45,584 nucleotides of DNA from JBLHKW01 sp047618565 (GCA_047618565.1 JBLHKW010000016.1:1-45584), one strand, 5' to 3'. Numbered from the stretch's first letter, positions 24,354 to 33,512 are shown. Made by a program: numbers and translations. The notes: a model not told the origin generated them from the sequence alone.

Positions 24354-24539
24354 CTTGGGCTCAACTCCGACCTTCGGAGGCGTTGGGAAGCGTACGCATG
24401 GTCCCCGGTGGGTCATGGCTTCCTTGTTCGCCACCCGAAGATGGGCTACAGAGCCCAGCCCCGGAACGAGACTCGTTCGACAGGCCATCCGGCACAGACT
24501 CTGATCAACGCCTCGGGATCATGCCCGGGCAGTAGCAAA

Positions 24540-24752
24540 ATGAAGACCGACATTCACCCGAAGTACATGGACTGCAACGTCCGCTGCGGTTGTGGCAACA
24601 CGTTCGCGACACGCGCCACGACCAAGGAACTCAAGATCGAGATCTGCAACGTCTGCCACCCGTTCTACACGGGCAAGGACAAGTTTGTGGACGCCGCCGG
24701 TCGTGTCGATCGCTTCCTGAAGCGTTACGGCAAGACGCCCATCAAGAAGTAG
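24540..24752 (+). CDS. rpmE: 50S ribosomal protein L31 (zinc-binding type)
   Basis: 70 residues from the ATG at 24540, giving the family's MKTDIHPKYMDCNVRCGCG opening. Cysteines in CNVRCGCGNTF and the CNVCHPFYTGKDKFVD motif make this the zinc-containing (C+) form of L31, as opposed to the zinc-free paralogue used in zinc starvation. It sits in the inter-subunit region of the ribosome. A leader of about 180 nt precedes it. prfA follows, a common gene order. Confidence 0.95.
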   Translation: MKTDIHPKYMDCNVRCGCGNTFATRATTKELKIEICNVCHPFYTGKDKFVDAAGRVDRFLKRYGKTPIKK

Positions 24753-24800
24753 TGCTCCGGCACGAGCAGCGACCCGTGATTGGAGCTGCTCGCGATTGCC

Positions 24801-25880
24801 ATGGCCCTGTCCCCGTCTGTCGTCGAGAGCCTGCGCGAGCGGGCTGAGCGCTTCGCCGAGCTCACTGACGAGCTGAGCCGCCCGGAGGTTGCCAGTGACG
24901 CCAAGCGTATGCCCGTGCTGCTTCGGGAGCGCGGCAGCCTGGAGCGTTCGGCCCTGCTTCATGAGCGCATGACGGCACTGATCCAGCGGCGCGAGGAAGC
25001 GGACTCGATCCTCGCGGACGGGAGTGACGCGGAGCTGATTGAGCTCGCTCGCGATGACCTTGCGGCGCTGGAGGTGGACGAGGCGGCCATCGATGAGGAC
25101 GTCAAGCTGGTCCTCATCTCCGACCCCACGGACGATCGGACGCGGGTCATCTTCGAGATCCGGGCCGGTACTGGCGGCGACGAGGCCACGCTCTTTGCGG
25201 CGGATCTCTACCGGATGTACTGCAAGTATTTCGAGTCCAAGCGCTGGAAGGTGGAGCAGCTGGACGCCCAGTCGACCGAGGTGGGCGGATTCAAGGAGCT
25301 GACCTTCGGGGTCGAGGGCGAGGGAGCCTGGCGCAGTATGCGGCTCGAGTCCGGCGGACACCGTGTCCAGCGGGTGCCCTCCACGGAGACCCAGGGGCGG
25401 ATCCACACCTCGGCAGCGACCGTGGCCGTGCTGCCCGAGGCTGAAGAGGCCGAGATCGACCTGCGCGACCAGGACCTGCGCGTGGACACCATGCGCTCGT
25501 CGGGTCCCGGAGGCCAATCCGTCAACAAGACCAGCTCGGCGGTCCGCATCACCCATCTCCCGACGGATACGGTGGTGGTCTGCCAGGACGAGAAATCCCA
25601 GCACAAGAACCGCGCCAAGGCCATGCGGATTCTGCGTTCGCGGCTGCTGGAGGCCGAGGAGCGGCGCCTGCACGACGAGCGCGCCGCGGAGCGCAAGAGC
25701 AAGGTCGGGAGTGGGGACCGCAGTGCGCGTGTGCGGACCTACAACTTCCCCCAGAATCGGGTCACGGACCACCGCCTGGGCCAGAACTTCAGCCTGGAAC
25801 AGGTCATCGATGGGCGCCTCGGAAAGCTCCTGGATGCCCTCGAGGCCCTGGAGCGGGAGCAGCGCCTGGCCGATTTGTAA
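24801..25880 (+). CDS. prfA: Peptide chain release factor 1
   Basis: 359 residues from the ATG at 24801; a TTG at 24780 would add seven residues. Domain 2 has the stop-codon reading tripeptide PST (193-195, in RVPSTETQGRIHTS), which fits the RF1 consensus PxT and excludes RF2 (SPF). The GGQ motif (237-239, in RSSGPGGQSVNKTSS) triggers peptidyl-tRNA hydrolysis; its Gln is the target of PrmC, encoded downstream. It reads UAA and UAG. prmC is not directly adjacent: a membrane protein gene lies between. Confidence 0.96.
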   Translation: MALSPSVVESLRERAERFAELTDELSRPEVASDAKRMPVLLRERGSLERSALLHERMTALIQRREEADSILADGSDAELIELARDDLAALEVDEAAIDEDVKLVLISDPTDDRTRVIFEIRAGTGGDEATLFAADLYRMYCKYFESKRWKVEQLDAQSTEVGGFKELTFGVEGEGAWRSMRLESGGHRVQRVPSTETQGRIHTSAATVAVLPEAEEAEIDLRDQDLRVDTMRSSGPGGQSVNKTSSAVRITHLPTDTVVVCQDEKSQHKNRAKAMRILRSRLLEAEERRLHDERAAERKSKVGSGDRSARVRTYNFPQNRVTDHRLGQNFSLEQVIDGRLGKLLDALEALEREQRLADL

Positions 25881-25993
25881 GTCTGCGGATCTCCAATGCG
25901 TAGTCGTGTGGCGACATGCGTGGTAGAACCGAACGATGGCTCCCAGGGCTTAGGCTCCGGAAGACCACCGCTTTTTGCCCCAGCGAGGATCGA

Positions 25994-26824
25994 ATGTCAG
26001 ACTCCCTTCAAGATCAATCCACTCTCGAGATGCTCACAGAGCTCCCCCCCGAGGCGGTTCCGTTGAAAGATCACCCCCAGCCTTCCCCGCTCGAAGACCT
26101 TCCCAAGGCCGCCATCGCTCAGACCGAGGGTGCGGCGCCCGAGGTCCAGGCGCGCGAGCTCGAGCAGGCCCCGTTGCTGCTCCGCAAGGCCAGTAAGATC
26201 CTGCTGGCCGGTGCGTTGTTCCCGTACTTCGTGGCCCTCAAGGCCACGCCGCTGGCCGAGATTCCGTGGGGCATCCTGATAGGAGCCAAGGCCGTCGCAC
26301 TCCTGGCGGCCTTCGTTTTCCACGAGGGCTTCAAGGCCACCCACGGGGGCAAGACCGACGGCCCGATCGCTAAGCTCGCATCGGCCCACAAGGTCGCTGT
26401 TCCTGTGGTCGCCGGCGTGCTGGCCCTGCTGGCCTTCGGCGTCCTGTCCCAGGCGACCCACGAGTCGTTCCTGGCTCCGGCTGCCGGTGAGGTCCTGACT
26501 TTGCTGCTGGCAGCCGTGACCTTTACCCACATCTTTGCCTACGAGCACGGTGGCAAGTTCAACCCGGTCTATCCCTTGATGTTCCTGGGCCCTGGACTCG
26601 CCGGCCTGCTCTCCGTCTTCGGTGGCGCAGCCATGCTCGGCGGTGACGCTGCGGCCCTGGTCGTGCTCGGCCTGGTCGGCAACCTGGTCGTCGCGGCCGG
26701 TGGCTTGATGGCGATCTACACCATGTACGTGGCGATGAAGCAGGCGAAGATCGAGGGCGACCTCAAGAAGGATGCCGCCCGCACAGCTCGCAAGGCGCAG
26801 CGTACGGCTCGCCGCAATAGCTAG
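25994..26824 (+). CDS. Multi-pass membrane protein of unknown function with basic tail
   Basis: 276 residues from the ATG at 25994. The N-terminal 65 residues are acidic and Pro-rich, probably cytoplasmic. About six hydrophobic segments follow (approximately 68-83, 91-110, 134-152, 164-184, 194-214, 219-246). The last 25 residues are strongly basic (KKDAARTARKAQRTARRNS). I recognise no family. Conserved-looking polar spots include FVFHEGFKATHGG and FAYEHGGKFNPVYP near the membrane. It lies between prfA and prmC on the same strand, 113 bases after prfA and 62 bases before prmC, so it may be cotranscribed with them. Confidence 0.7.
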   Translation: MSDSLQDQSTLEMLTELPPEAVPLKDHPQPSPLEDLPKAAIAQTEGAAPEVQARELEQAPLLLRKASKILLAGALFPYFVALKATPLAEIPWGILIGAKAVALLAAFVFHEGFKATHGGKTDGPIAKLASAHKVAVPVVAGVLALLAFGVLSQATHESFLAPAAGEVLTLLLAAVTFTHIFAYEHGGKFNPVYPLMFLGPGLAGLLSVFGGAAMLGGDAAALVVLGLVGNLVVAAGGLMAIYTMYVAMKQAKIEGDLKKDAARTARKAQRTARRNS

Positions 26825-26886
26825 CCGGCTGTCGAGAAGCCGGGCATTCAGACCCACCGGATGCCCGCAGACACCCACGGGAACCC

Positions 26887-27756
26887 ATGAAGGCCGAACT
26901 CGCCCAACCGCGCACCGTCGCGGACATGGTCCAGATGGCGCGCGCCTTCCTGGAGCGCAAGGGTTGCGAGGAGGCGCGGCTCGAGGCTGAGCTGCTGGTT
27001 GCCAGCGCCCTGTCCATAGATCGCCTTGGACTCTTCTTGAGTCTGGATCGGCCTCTGCAAGCAGGCGAGATCGACGCCGCGCGCGACCTGCTCGTGCGCC
27101 GCGGTCGGCGCGAGCCTGTGGCCTACATCACGGGCATGAGGGAATTCTACGGGCGCGACTTCGAGGTCGATCGAAACGTCCTGATCCCGCGCCCGGAGAC
27201 GGAGCTCCTGGTGGATCAGGCGCGCACCTGGGCCGCCGAGCGGGATGCGGATGCCACCCTGTCCGTGCTCGACATGGGTACCGGCAGCGGATGCCTCGCC
27301 ACGACCCTGGCACTCGAGCTGCCCCAGGCTCGGGTCGTCGCGGTGGACATCTCCGAGCCCACGCTCGCGGTGGCGCGCGCGAACGCCGCGCGCCTGGCAG
27401 CCGAAGTCGACTTCCGCCTCGGGGATGGCTTCGCCGGGCTGGACGAGGCCTTCGACCTGATCGTCTGCAACCCGCCGTACGTCGACCCCGCGGAGCTGGA
27501 GGACCTGGCGCCCGAGGTGCGCGACTACGAGCCCCATGCGGCACTGTTCGCGCCCGCCGGCGACCCGGATCACTGGGTGCGGCAGCTGATCGAGGTGCTC
27601 CCGCGGTTGCTGGCTCCGGCCGGGCTGAGCCTGGTGGAGCTGGGCATCGGCCAGGCCGAGCGCGTGCTGCAGCTGGCCGAGGCGGCCGGGTTCGAGGCGC
27701 GCGTGGAGCCTGACCTGGCCGGCATCGAGCGCGTGTTGCAGATGCGCGGCCGCTGA
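26887..27756 (+). CDS. prmC: Release factor glutamine methyltransferase PrmC
   Basis: 289 residues. An N-terminal helical domain (LEAELLVASALSIDRLGLFL) recognises the release factor. The SAM-dependent methyltransferase domain has IPRPETELLVD (100-110), VLDMGTGSGCLATTLAL and the substrate-glutamine motif NPPY (195-198). It methylates the Gln of the GGQ motif in RF1 and RF2. The gene converges on the PilZ gene with 34 bases between the stops. Confidence 0.95.
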   Translation: MKAELAQPRTVADMVQMARAFLERKGCEEARLEAELLVASALSIDRLGLFLSLDRPLQAGEIDAARDLLVRRGRREPVAYITGMREFYGRDFEVDRNVLIPRPETELLVDQARTWAAERDADATLSVLDMGTGSGCLATTLALELPQARVVAVDISEPTLAVARANAARLAAEVDFRLGDGFAGLDEAFDLIVCNPPYVDPAELEDLAPEVRDYEPHAALFAPAGDPDHWVRQLIEVLPRLLAPAGLSLVELGIGQAERVLQLAEAAGFEARVEPDLAGIERVLQMRGR

Positions 27757-27790
27757 CCTGTACCGACCTGTATCAGGGGTGCGGCTGCTG

Positions 27791-28312
27791 TCAGCCAGCC
27801 GTGCTGTCAGGGCTGTCCGTCGGCTCGCCCACGTAGCTGGCGATGGTGGCCCGGTCGGGTTCCGCCATGTCCTGCAGGTAGACCGCGATCTCGTAATGGT
27901 CGATGGCCGCGCTGATCTTCTCGCAGCGCACGACGGCTCCGGAGCCGCGTACGCGCCGCCTTCCGCCCTCGACGGGCAGCTCGAACTGGATGCTGAGCAT
28001 CGTCATCTCGGGCAACGGCCGGTCCAGGAAGAAGCAGACGCCCGCCTGGCTGACGTCGCGGATGCGGGCCTCGTGGGGGCCGTCAGCGAGCTGGACCGTG
28101 ATGGGCCACTCGGCCCGGGCCCGTTGCCAGCGGCGGCGATCGTCACCGGACTCCTGGGCGGGTTGGGGCATCGAGCTGTCTGTGGGTGAGTTGGGGGTCA
28201 TGGCGCGTGGTGTAGCGAGGCTCAGGATGTGTGGGTCCATTCTCGGGATCGACGGCCCCATGTCCAAGCTTTGTCCGTTCGGGGAGCCGCTTTCGTCCAT
28301 TGGCGCTCCCAC
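27791..28312 (-). CDS. PilZ domain protein, probable c-di-GMP binder
   Basis: 173 residues. After a low-complexity N-terminal stretch of about 55 residues comes a PilZ domain with both c-di-GMP signatures: RxxxR (Arg60, Arg64 in RRRWQRAR) and DxSxxG (Asp86-Ser88-Gly91 in RDVSQAGVCFFL). The C-terminal helix (EPDRATIASYVGE) is also typical. It is a stand-alone PilZ protein that would need a partner to act on. The ATG at 28312 is used; ATG codons at residues 18 and 25 are alternatives, since the leader has no domain. It is divergent from the membrane sulfatase-like gene, 48 bases apart. Confidence 0.85.
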   Translation of the reverse strand: MGAPMDESGSPNGQSLDMGPSIPRMDPHILSLATPRAMTPNSPTDSSMPQPAQESGDDRRRWQRARAEWPITVQLADGPHEARIRDVSQAGVCFFLDRPLPEMTMLSIQFELPVEGGRRRVRGSGAVVRCEKISAAIDHYEIAVYLQDMAEPDRATIASYVGEPTDSPDSTAG

Positions 28313-28360
28313 CTTGGGATTCCGTTGACAGGCCGCGTGCCAGACCTCACTTTTCCCGCC

Positions 28361-30337
28361 ATGCGAGTCCGCCTATTCTTCGTCCCGCTCATCGCCCTGT
28401 TCGCCGCCGCCGTGGATGTGGTGCTGGTGCGCAGGAGTCTGCCCCACCGTCCGACGGACGTCACCCTGTTCCCGCAGGCCGCGCTGCTCTGGCTGCTCTT
28501 CGGTCTGGTCGCCTACTACCCAGCACGTTTCCTGGTGGCGATCGTCTGCCGCGGCGCGCGCCGGCCGAGCACCAAGGCTGCCTACGGTACCGAGGACGAG
28601 CCCGCGGGCGCGTGGGCCTGTGGCGCCCTGCTCCTGGCCGTCCTCACCACGTTGCCTGTAATCGCTCACTCGAGCCTCGCGCGCCACATCCAATCCGCCG
28701 ATGACCTGAGCGCCCTGTACAGCGCGCGCCCCTGGGTCGAACTGGGTGCGACGATACTCGGGACCGCGATCGGGGCGATAGTCCTGGGCCGGATCGCGGC
28801 CAAGGTGCACGGAGGGCTCGCGATCGTGTTCGTGCTGGGCCTGGCGGGTGCGGTCGGTGCTGGCTCCCTGCGTCCGGCACGTCGATCCGATCTGGCTCCC
28901 ACGCCCGAGATCACGGCACTTCCGAGCTCGGCTCTGGATCCGGCGCGACCGAACCTGTTGCTGCTCGTCTGGGACACGACGCGCGCCAAGAGCCTGTCGA
29001 CCTACGGCTACGACCGCGCGACGACGCCGAACCTGGCGGCCCTGGCCGAGGGCGCGACGGTCTTTGAGCAAGCGCGCTCGGTTTCGAGCTTCACCTACAC
29101 GTCGCACCTCTCGATGCTTACCGGCGTCTACCCGTCCCACCACGGCGGCCGGCTGACGCGCATGTCCTACGATCCCGAGCTGACGCCGTCGATCGCGAAC
29201 ATGCTGCACGATTCGGGCTATCGCACGGCTGCCTTCGTGGGAACCGGCGTGCTGCGTGCCAGCACGGGCATCGTCGAGGGCTTCGAGGTCTTCGACGACC
29301 AGGTCGATCCGCCCATCTGTGACACCCGCGCCTGGGCCCTGGTGCACGATGTGCAGGCGCTGCTCGCGAAGAAGGTGCCGATCTTCCGTGGCAACGGAAA
29401 TCCGCACTGGATCGAGACCTTCCAGCGTCCGGCCGCGGAGGTGCTGGAGCGTGCGCAGGACTGGATCGTTTCGGACGATCCGCGCCCGTGGTTCTGCATG
29501 GTGAACCTTTATGACGTGCACTGGCCTTACCTGCCCGTGGGCCCCGGGCGCGAGCTGTTCGTGCGCGCGTACGAGGGGCCGGCCGATGGGTACCTGTTCC
29601 GAAGTGACGACTACGAGCCGACGCCCGGCGAGCGCAAGGGCGCACGCTTCACCGAGGTCGACGATCGTCACCTGACGGACCTCTACGACGCCGAGATGTT
29701 TGACCTCGACGCGGAAGTGGGAAGTTTCCTAGACGGCGTGCTCGCCTCGCCGGGGCGCGATACGGCCATGCTGTTGACCGCTGACCACGGCGAGGCGTTC
29801 GGGGAGAGCGACGCGTACGGACACCACGGTGTGCTCGAGGCACAGGTGCGCGTCCCGATGATTCTGCTCGGCGCCGGCACGCAGCCCGGCCGGGTGAGCT
29901 CGCCCGTCTCCGGGGTCGACGTGGGCAGCACCCTGCTGGCGGTCGCGGGCCTCGACATTCCGGGCCACATGACCGGGCGCGATCTGACCGCGCCCGTGGA
30001 GGCCGAGCGGGTCATCCTGGTCGAGCACCGGGATACGCCACGGGCCAGGGACGCGGAATTCTCGGTCTACCAGGGCACCTGGAAGCTGACCCGCAAGGGG
30101 CTGCTGGAGGATGCCGGGCCCGATGGGGGACACTACGAGCTTTTCGACCTCGAGCGCGACCCCGAGGCCCTCAGCGACGTGGGTTCGGAGCATCCGGAGC
30201 GCGTGCGGGAGCTCGCAGCGCTGCTCCAGTCGACCCAGGCACAGTGGGGCGGGGACCAGGAATCCTGGTCCGTCACGGGTCCGATCGCAGGCGACCACCT
30301 CAAGGCGCTCGGCTACGGGGGGGACGCCGACGAATAG
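28361..30337 (+). CDS. Membrane-anchored sulfatase-like hydrolase/transferase, Thr-type
   Basis: 658 residues from the ATG at 28361; the open frame upstream overlaps the PilZ gene. About five N-terminal membrane segments (roughly 5-23, 38-63, 84-104, 126-145, 152-170) precede an extracytoplasmic catalytic domain that starts at LLLLVWDTTRAKSLSTYGYD. This layout recalls LtaS and phosphoethanolamine transferases. The nucleophile site reads T-Y-T-S-H (Thr245-His249), followed by LSMLTGVYPSHHGG, without the Cys/Ser-x-Pro-x-Arg sulfatase signature. Other superfamily motifs are TADHGEAFGESDAYGHHG and the C-terminal LKALGYGG. The substrate is unknown; transfer or cleavage of a phosphodiester in the envelope is plausible (inference). 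Confidence 0.85.
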   Translation: MRVRLFFVPLIALFAAAVDVVLVRRSLPHRPTDVTLFPQAALLWLLFGLVAYYPARFLVAIVCRGARRPSTKAAYGTEDEPAGAWACGALLLAVLTTLPVIAHSSLARHIQSADDLSALYSARPWVELGATILGTAIGAIVLGRIAAKVHGGLAIVFVLGLAGAVGAGSLRPARRSDLAPTPEITALPSSALDPARPNLLLLVWDTTRAKSLSTYGYDRATTPNLAALAEGATVFEQARSVSSFTYTSHLSMLTGVYPSHHGGRLTRMSYDPELTPSIANMLHDSGYRTAAFVGTGVLRASTGIVEGFEVFDDQVDPPICDTRAWALVHDVQALLAKKVPIFRGNGNPHWIETFQRPAAEVLERAQDWIVSDDPRPWFCMVNLYDVHWPYLPVGPGRELFVRAYEGPADGYLFRSDDYEPTPGERKGARFTEVDDRHLTDLYDAEMFDLDAEVGSFLDGVLASPGRDTAMLLTADHGEAFGESDAYGHHGVLEAQVRVPMILLGAGTQPGRVSSPVSGVDVGSTLLAVAGLDIPGHMTGRDLTAPVEAERVILVEHRDTPRARDAEFSVYQGTWKLTRKGLLEDAGPDGGHYELFDLERDPEALSDVGSEHPERVRELAALLQSTQAQWGGDQESWSVTGPIAGDHLKALGYGGDADE

Positions 30338-30475
30338 GGCCGCCGCTGCCCCGCGGGCGTCGATTTTGGCGTCGCGGATCCAGACTTTGGTGCGGGCGGG
30401 CGCTAAACTGAGTATTCGGTGAATCACGATCGCAGCGCGGAAGATTCGCGTTCACTACAGCAAGGAATAGACGCC

Positions 30476-30952
30476 ATGGCCTCCTTCAACAAAGTCATCC
30501 TGATGGGGAACCTCACCAGGGACCCCGAGATCCGTTTCACGCAGTCGAACATGGCTGTGTGCAAGGCCGGCCTGGCTGTCAACAGGCGCTTCAAGGACAC
30601 CACCAGTGGCGAGTGGCGCGAGGAGGCGACGTTTGTGGACATCACGATCTTCGGCAAGCGCGGCGAGGCCTTCGAGAAGTATCACAAGAAGGGCCAGAGC
30701 GCCTTCGTCGAGGGCTCCCTGCGCTTCGACACCTGGGAAGACAAGAACGGTGGCGGCAAGCGCAGCAAGCTGTACGTCGTCGCGGACAGCTGGGAATTCG
30801 TCAACGGCGCCCGCGAGGGCGGCGGCGGTGGCGGCGGTGGTGGTGGGTCCTTTGGCGCGCCGGCCGAGGCGGCTGCACCGCAATCCGAGTACAGTGCGCC
30901 GGCTCCCTCGGGCGGTCCGGGCTTCGTCGACGCCGACGACACGCCCTTCTAG
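30476..30952 (+). CDS. ssb: Single-stranded DNA-binding protein
   Basis: 158 residues from the ATG at 30476, with AAGGAA nine bases upstream. The OB fold has FNKVILMGNLTRDPEIRFT, CKAGLAVNRRF, EATFVDITIFGKRGE and SAFVEGSLRFDTWED. A Gly-rich linker with ten consecutive glycines and a Pro/Ala-rich part lead to the acidic C-terminal tip DADDTPF, which recruits partner proteins in SSBs. moaDE starts six bases downstream on the same strand. The usual neighbours rpsF, rpsR and rplI are absent. Confidence 0.96.
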   Translation: MASFNKVILMGNLTRDPEIRFTQSNMAVCKAGLAVNRRFKDTTSGEWREEATFVDITIFGKRGEAFEKYHKKGQSAFVEGSLRFDTWEDKNGGGKRSKLYVVADSWEFVNGAREGGGGGGGGGGSFGAPAEAAAPQSEYSAPAPSGGPGFVDADDTPF

Positions 30953-30958
30953 CAGGCC

Positions 30959-31651
30959 GTGCAGTTACGCGTCCGACTGTTTGCCGTCCTGCGCGAGCGG
31001 GCTGGCACATCGGAGCTGGAACTCGACAGTTTGCCCGAGGACCTCGATATCGGGGGCCTCAAGCGTGAGCTCGTGCAGCGCTATCCGGTGTTCGGGGATC
31101 TGTCCTATGCGGCGGGGGTGATCGGCGACAGTTACGTCCCGGACTCCACCGCCCTGAAGGCGGGGGACCTGGTCTCCTTGCTTCCCCCTGTATCGGGAGG
31201 GGCGCCCGAAGGCTCGCTCGAGGACGGACTCTTCGAGCTGAGCGCCGATCCGATCGACCCCGGCGAGATAGGCAGCCGGGTCGGGCACCCGGGCTGCGGA
31301 GCCACGGTGCTCTTCACCGGAACCACCCGGGACAATCACCGCGGCCAGACGGTCGTGCGTCTCGACTACGAGGCCTTCCACGAGATGGCGGGCCCAGAGA
31401 TGCGGCGCATCTTCACGGACTGCAAGGAGGCCTGGGGCACGGAGGCGCCCGGCCTGCGCATGATCTGTGTCCACCGCCACGGCGCGGTCGAGGTCGGAAA
31501 ACCGTCGGTCGTCGTGGCGGTCGCCAGCGCGCACCGGGACGCGGCATTCGGGGCGGCACGCTTCCTGATCGACACGCTCAAGGCACGCCTTCCGGTCTGG
31601 AAGAAAGAGATCTACGCGGACGGCGAGCACTGGGTCGGGGACCGGCCCTGA
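30959..31651 (+). CDS. MoaD-MoaE fusion, molybdopterin synthase
   Basis: 230 residues, GTG start six bases after ssb. Residues 1-81 are MoaD-like (VRLFAVLRERAGTSELEL, LKAGDLVSLLPPVSGG); the diagnostic Gly-Gly (80-81) normally forms the C-terminus that carries the thiocarboxylate. Residues of about 90-230 are MoaE-like: ATVLFTGTTRDNHRGQTV, MICVHRHGAVEVGKPSVVVA, SAHRDAAFGAARFLID and VWKKEIYADGEHWV with the active-site lysine region. MoaD and MoaE together convert precursor Z (cPMP) to molybdopterin. Because Gly-Gly is internal, it must be cleaved, as reported for mycobacterial MoaX, or the MoaD half is inactive. No other molybdenum cofactor gene is in the window. Confidence 0.92.
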   Translation: MQLRVRLFAVLRERAGTSELELDSLPEDLDIGGLKRELVQRYPVFGDLSYAAGVIGDSYVPDSTALKAGDLVSLLPPVSGGAPEGSLEDGLFELSADPIDPGEIGSRVGHPGCGATVLFTGTTRDNHRGQTVVRLDYEAFHEMAGPEMRRIFTDCKEAWGTEAPGLRMICVHRHGAVEVGKPSVVVAVASAHRDAAFGAARFLIDTLKARLPVWKKEIYADGEHWVGDRP

Positions 31652-31743
31652 GTGCGAGTGGCTCCCGCCCGCAGACATTGCTAGTCTCTGGGTTCGCTAG
31701 CCCCTAAACGCCGCCCCTGGCGACCCCTCCCCTGGCCGTTCGG

Positions 31744-33429
31744 ATGAGTCAACGATCCCTGTCCCTCAACTGTACCGACGTCGAGCGCGAAGAATTGCCC
31801 GTCGACGTGCTGCTCGTCGGTGCCGGGCCCGCGAGCCTGGCCTGTGCGATCTCGATCCAGCGCGCTTTCGAGGCGAAGGGGCTCAAGGACCGCTCGATCC
31901 TGGTGATCGACAAGGCCGAGGAGATCGGTCACCACACCCTGTCGGGTGCGGTCATGGACCCGCGCGGCATGATCGAACTCTTCCCGGACTGGCGCGAACG
32001 CGGCTGCCCGGTCGAGGCGGACGTCGAGGAGGACTGGGCCGAGATCCTGCGCCCGGGCGGCAAGCACATCGCGCTGAAGGGCCTGCTCACGCCGCCGCAG
32101 CTCAAGAACCACGGCAACGTGATCGTCAGCGTGAACAAGATTGTGCGCTGGCTTGCCGAGCAGGCCGAGGGCATGGGCATCGACATCTACCCGGGCTTCC
32201 CGGCCGCCGAGATCCTCTACGACGAGCAGGACCCCACGCGCGTCGCCGGTGTGGTCACGCGCGACAGCGGCGTCGCGAAGGACGGCACGAAGAAGAGCAC
32301 CTTCGAGCCGGGCATGATCATTCGCGCGGGCGTGACGGTCTTCGCGGAGGGACCGCGCGGCAGCCTCACCAAGCACCTGATCAAGAAGCTGGGCCTGGAC
32401 CAGGACAGCAACCCGCAGACCTACGGCACGGGGATCAAGGAGATCTGGAGCGTGCCGGAATCCACCGGCAAGTCCATGCTCGGGAAGGTCTTCCACACCG
32501 GCGGCTACCCCCTGGACACGCAGGCCTACGGCGGCTCGTTCGTCTACGGCATCGCGCCCGACAAGCTGGCTCTGGGCTTCGTTGTCGGCCTCGACTACCA
32601 CGACGCGCGCCTCGATCCGCACGCCCTGTTCGTGCAGTGGAAGCAGCACCCGCGTATCCAGAAGCTGCTCGAGGGCGGCAAGGTCGTGCGCTACGGCGCC
32701 AAGGCGCTGCCCGAGGGCGGCTACTTCGCCATGCCCAAGCTGCAGGGCGATGGCTTCTGCATCGTCGGTGACTCGGCTGGTTTCCTGAACGCGGCCACCC
32801 TCAAGGGCGTCCATCTGGCGCTCAAGTCAGGCATGCTCGCTGCGGCGGCGATCGCCGATGCGATCGAGGCCGACGACACGAGCGCGGCGCGCCTCTCGAG
32901 CTACACGACCTCTTTCGAGGCCTCCTGGGCGCGCGCCGAGCTCTGGGGCCTGCGCAACTACCGTCAGGCCTTCGAGGGCGGGCTGTTCTCCGGCATCATC
33001 GACTTCGCTGTCCAGAAGATCACCGGCGGGCGCGGCCTGTCGAAGAGACGCCGGGGCCACGCAGACCACACCACCACGCGTCCCGTCGCGCAGTCCCGCT
33101 CCGTGAAGCCCAGCTACGACGATGACGCGTCGATGGACAAGCTCACGGATGTCTACCATTCGGGCGCCATCCACGAGGAGGACCAGCCGGTGCACCTGCT
33201 GGTCATGGACCCGAGTATCTGCGTGGATCGCTGTACCCAGGAGTACGGCAATCCCTGCCAGCACTTCTGTCCGGCGGCGGTCTACGAATGGCCCGATGCC
33301 GCGTCCGAGGTGATGATCAACGCCTCGAACTGCGTGCACTGCAAGACCTGCGACATCGCCGATCCCTACGAGAACATCGAGTGGGTCGTCCCCGAGGGCG
33401 GCGGCGGACCGAAGTACGTAGACATGTGA
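31744..33429 (+). CDS. Electron transfer flavoprotein-ubiquinone oxidoreductase
   Basis: 561 residues. The FAD-binding start is VDVLLVGAGPASLACAI. The middle carries the ubiquinone-binding/membrane-associated region (GGSFVYGIAPDKLALGFVVG, CIVGDSAGFLNAATLKGVH). The C-terminal 4Fe-4S domain has cysteines in VDRCTQEYGNPCQHFCPAAV and NASNCVHCKTCDIADPYENI. It passes electrons from ETF, loaded by acyl-CoA and other dehydrogenases, to quinone at the membrane. etfA and etfB are not in the window. This suggests fatty acid or amino acid oxidation coupled to respiration. Confidence 0.95.
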   Translation: MSQRSLSLNCTDVEREELPVDVLLVGAGPASLACAISIQRAFEAKGLKDRSILVIDKAEEIGHHTLSGAVMDPRGMIELFPDWRERGCPVEADVEEDWAEILRPGGKHIALKGLLTPPQLKNHGNVIVSVNKIVRWLAEQAEGMGIDIYPGFPAAEILYDEQDPTRVAGVVTRDSGVAKDGTKKSTFEPGMIIRAGVTVFAEGPRGSLTKHLIKKLGLDQDSNPQTYGTGIKEIWSVPESTGKSMLGKVFHTGGYPLDTQAYGGSFVYGIAPDKLALGFVVGLDYHDARLDPHALFVQWKQHPRIQKLLEGGKVVRYGAKALPEGGYFAMPKLQGDGFCIVGDSAGFLNAATLKGVHLALKSGMLAAAAIADAIEADDTSAARLSSYTTSFEASWARAELWGLRNYRQAFEGGLFSGIIDFAVQKITGGRGLSKRRRGHADHTTTRPVAQSRSVKPSYDDDASMDKLTDVYHSGAIHEEDQPVHLLVMDPSICVDRCTQEYGNPCQHFCPAAVYEWPDAASEVMINASNCVHCKTCDIADPYENIEWVVPEGGGGPKYVDM

Positions 33430-33512
33430 GCGTGCACGCCACGCTCAGAATCCTCCCAGCGCCTGACATCCGCCCGTAAACGCCCCGCTCTGCCCCGCAA
33501 CGATTCCTACCC

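Noticed and set aside
24310..24539. SRP (4.5S) RNA gene in the gap before rpmE
   Set aside because: The conserved GGAAG-type tetraloop region and its internal loop are not present on either strand.
28325..28353. TTGACA as -35 box of the membrane sulfatase-like gene
   Set aside because: At normal spacing the -10 would be CACTTT, a poor match, and the transcript would start at the ATG itself.
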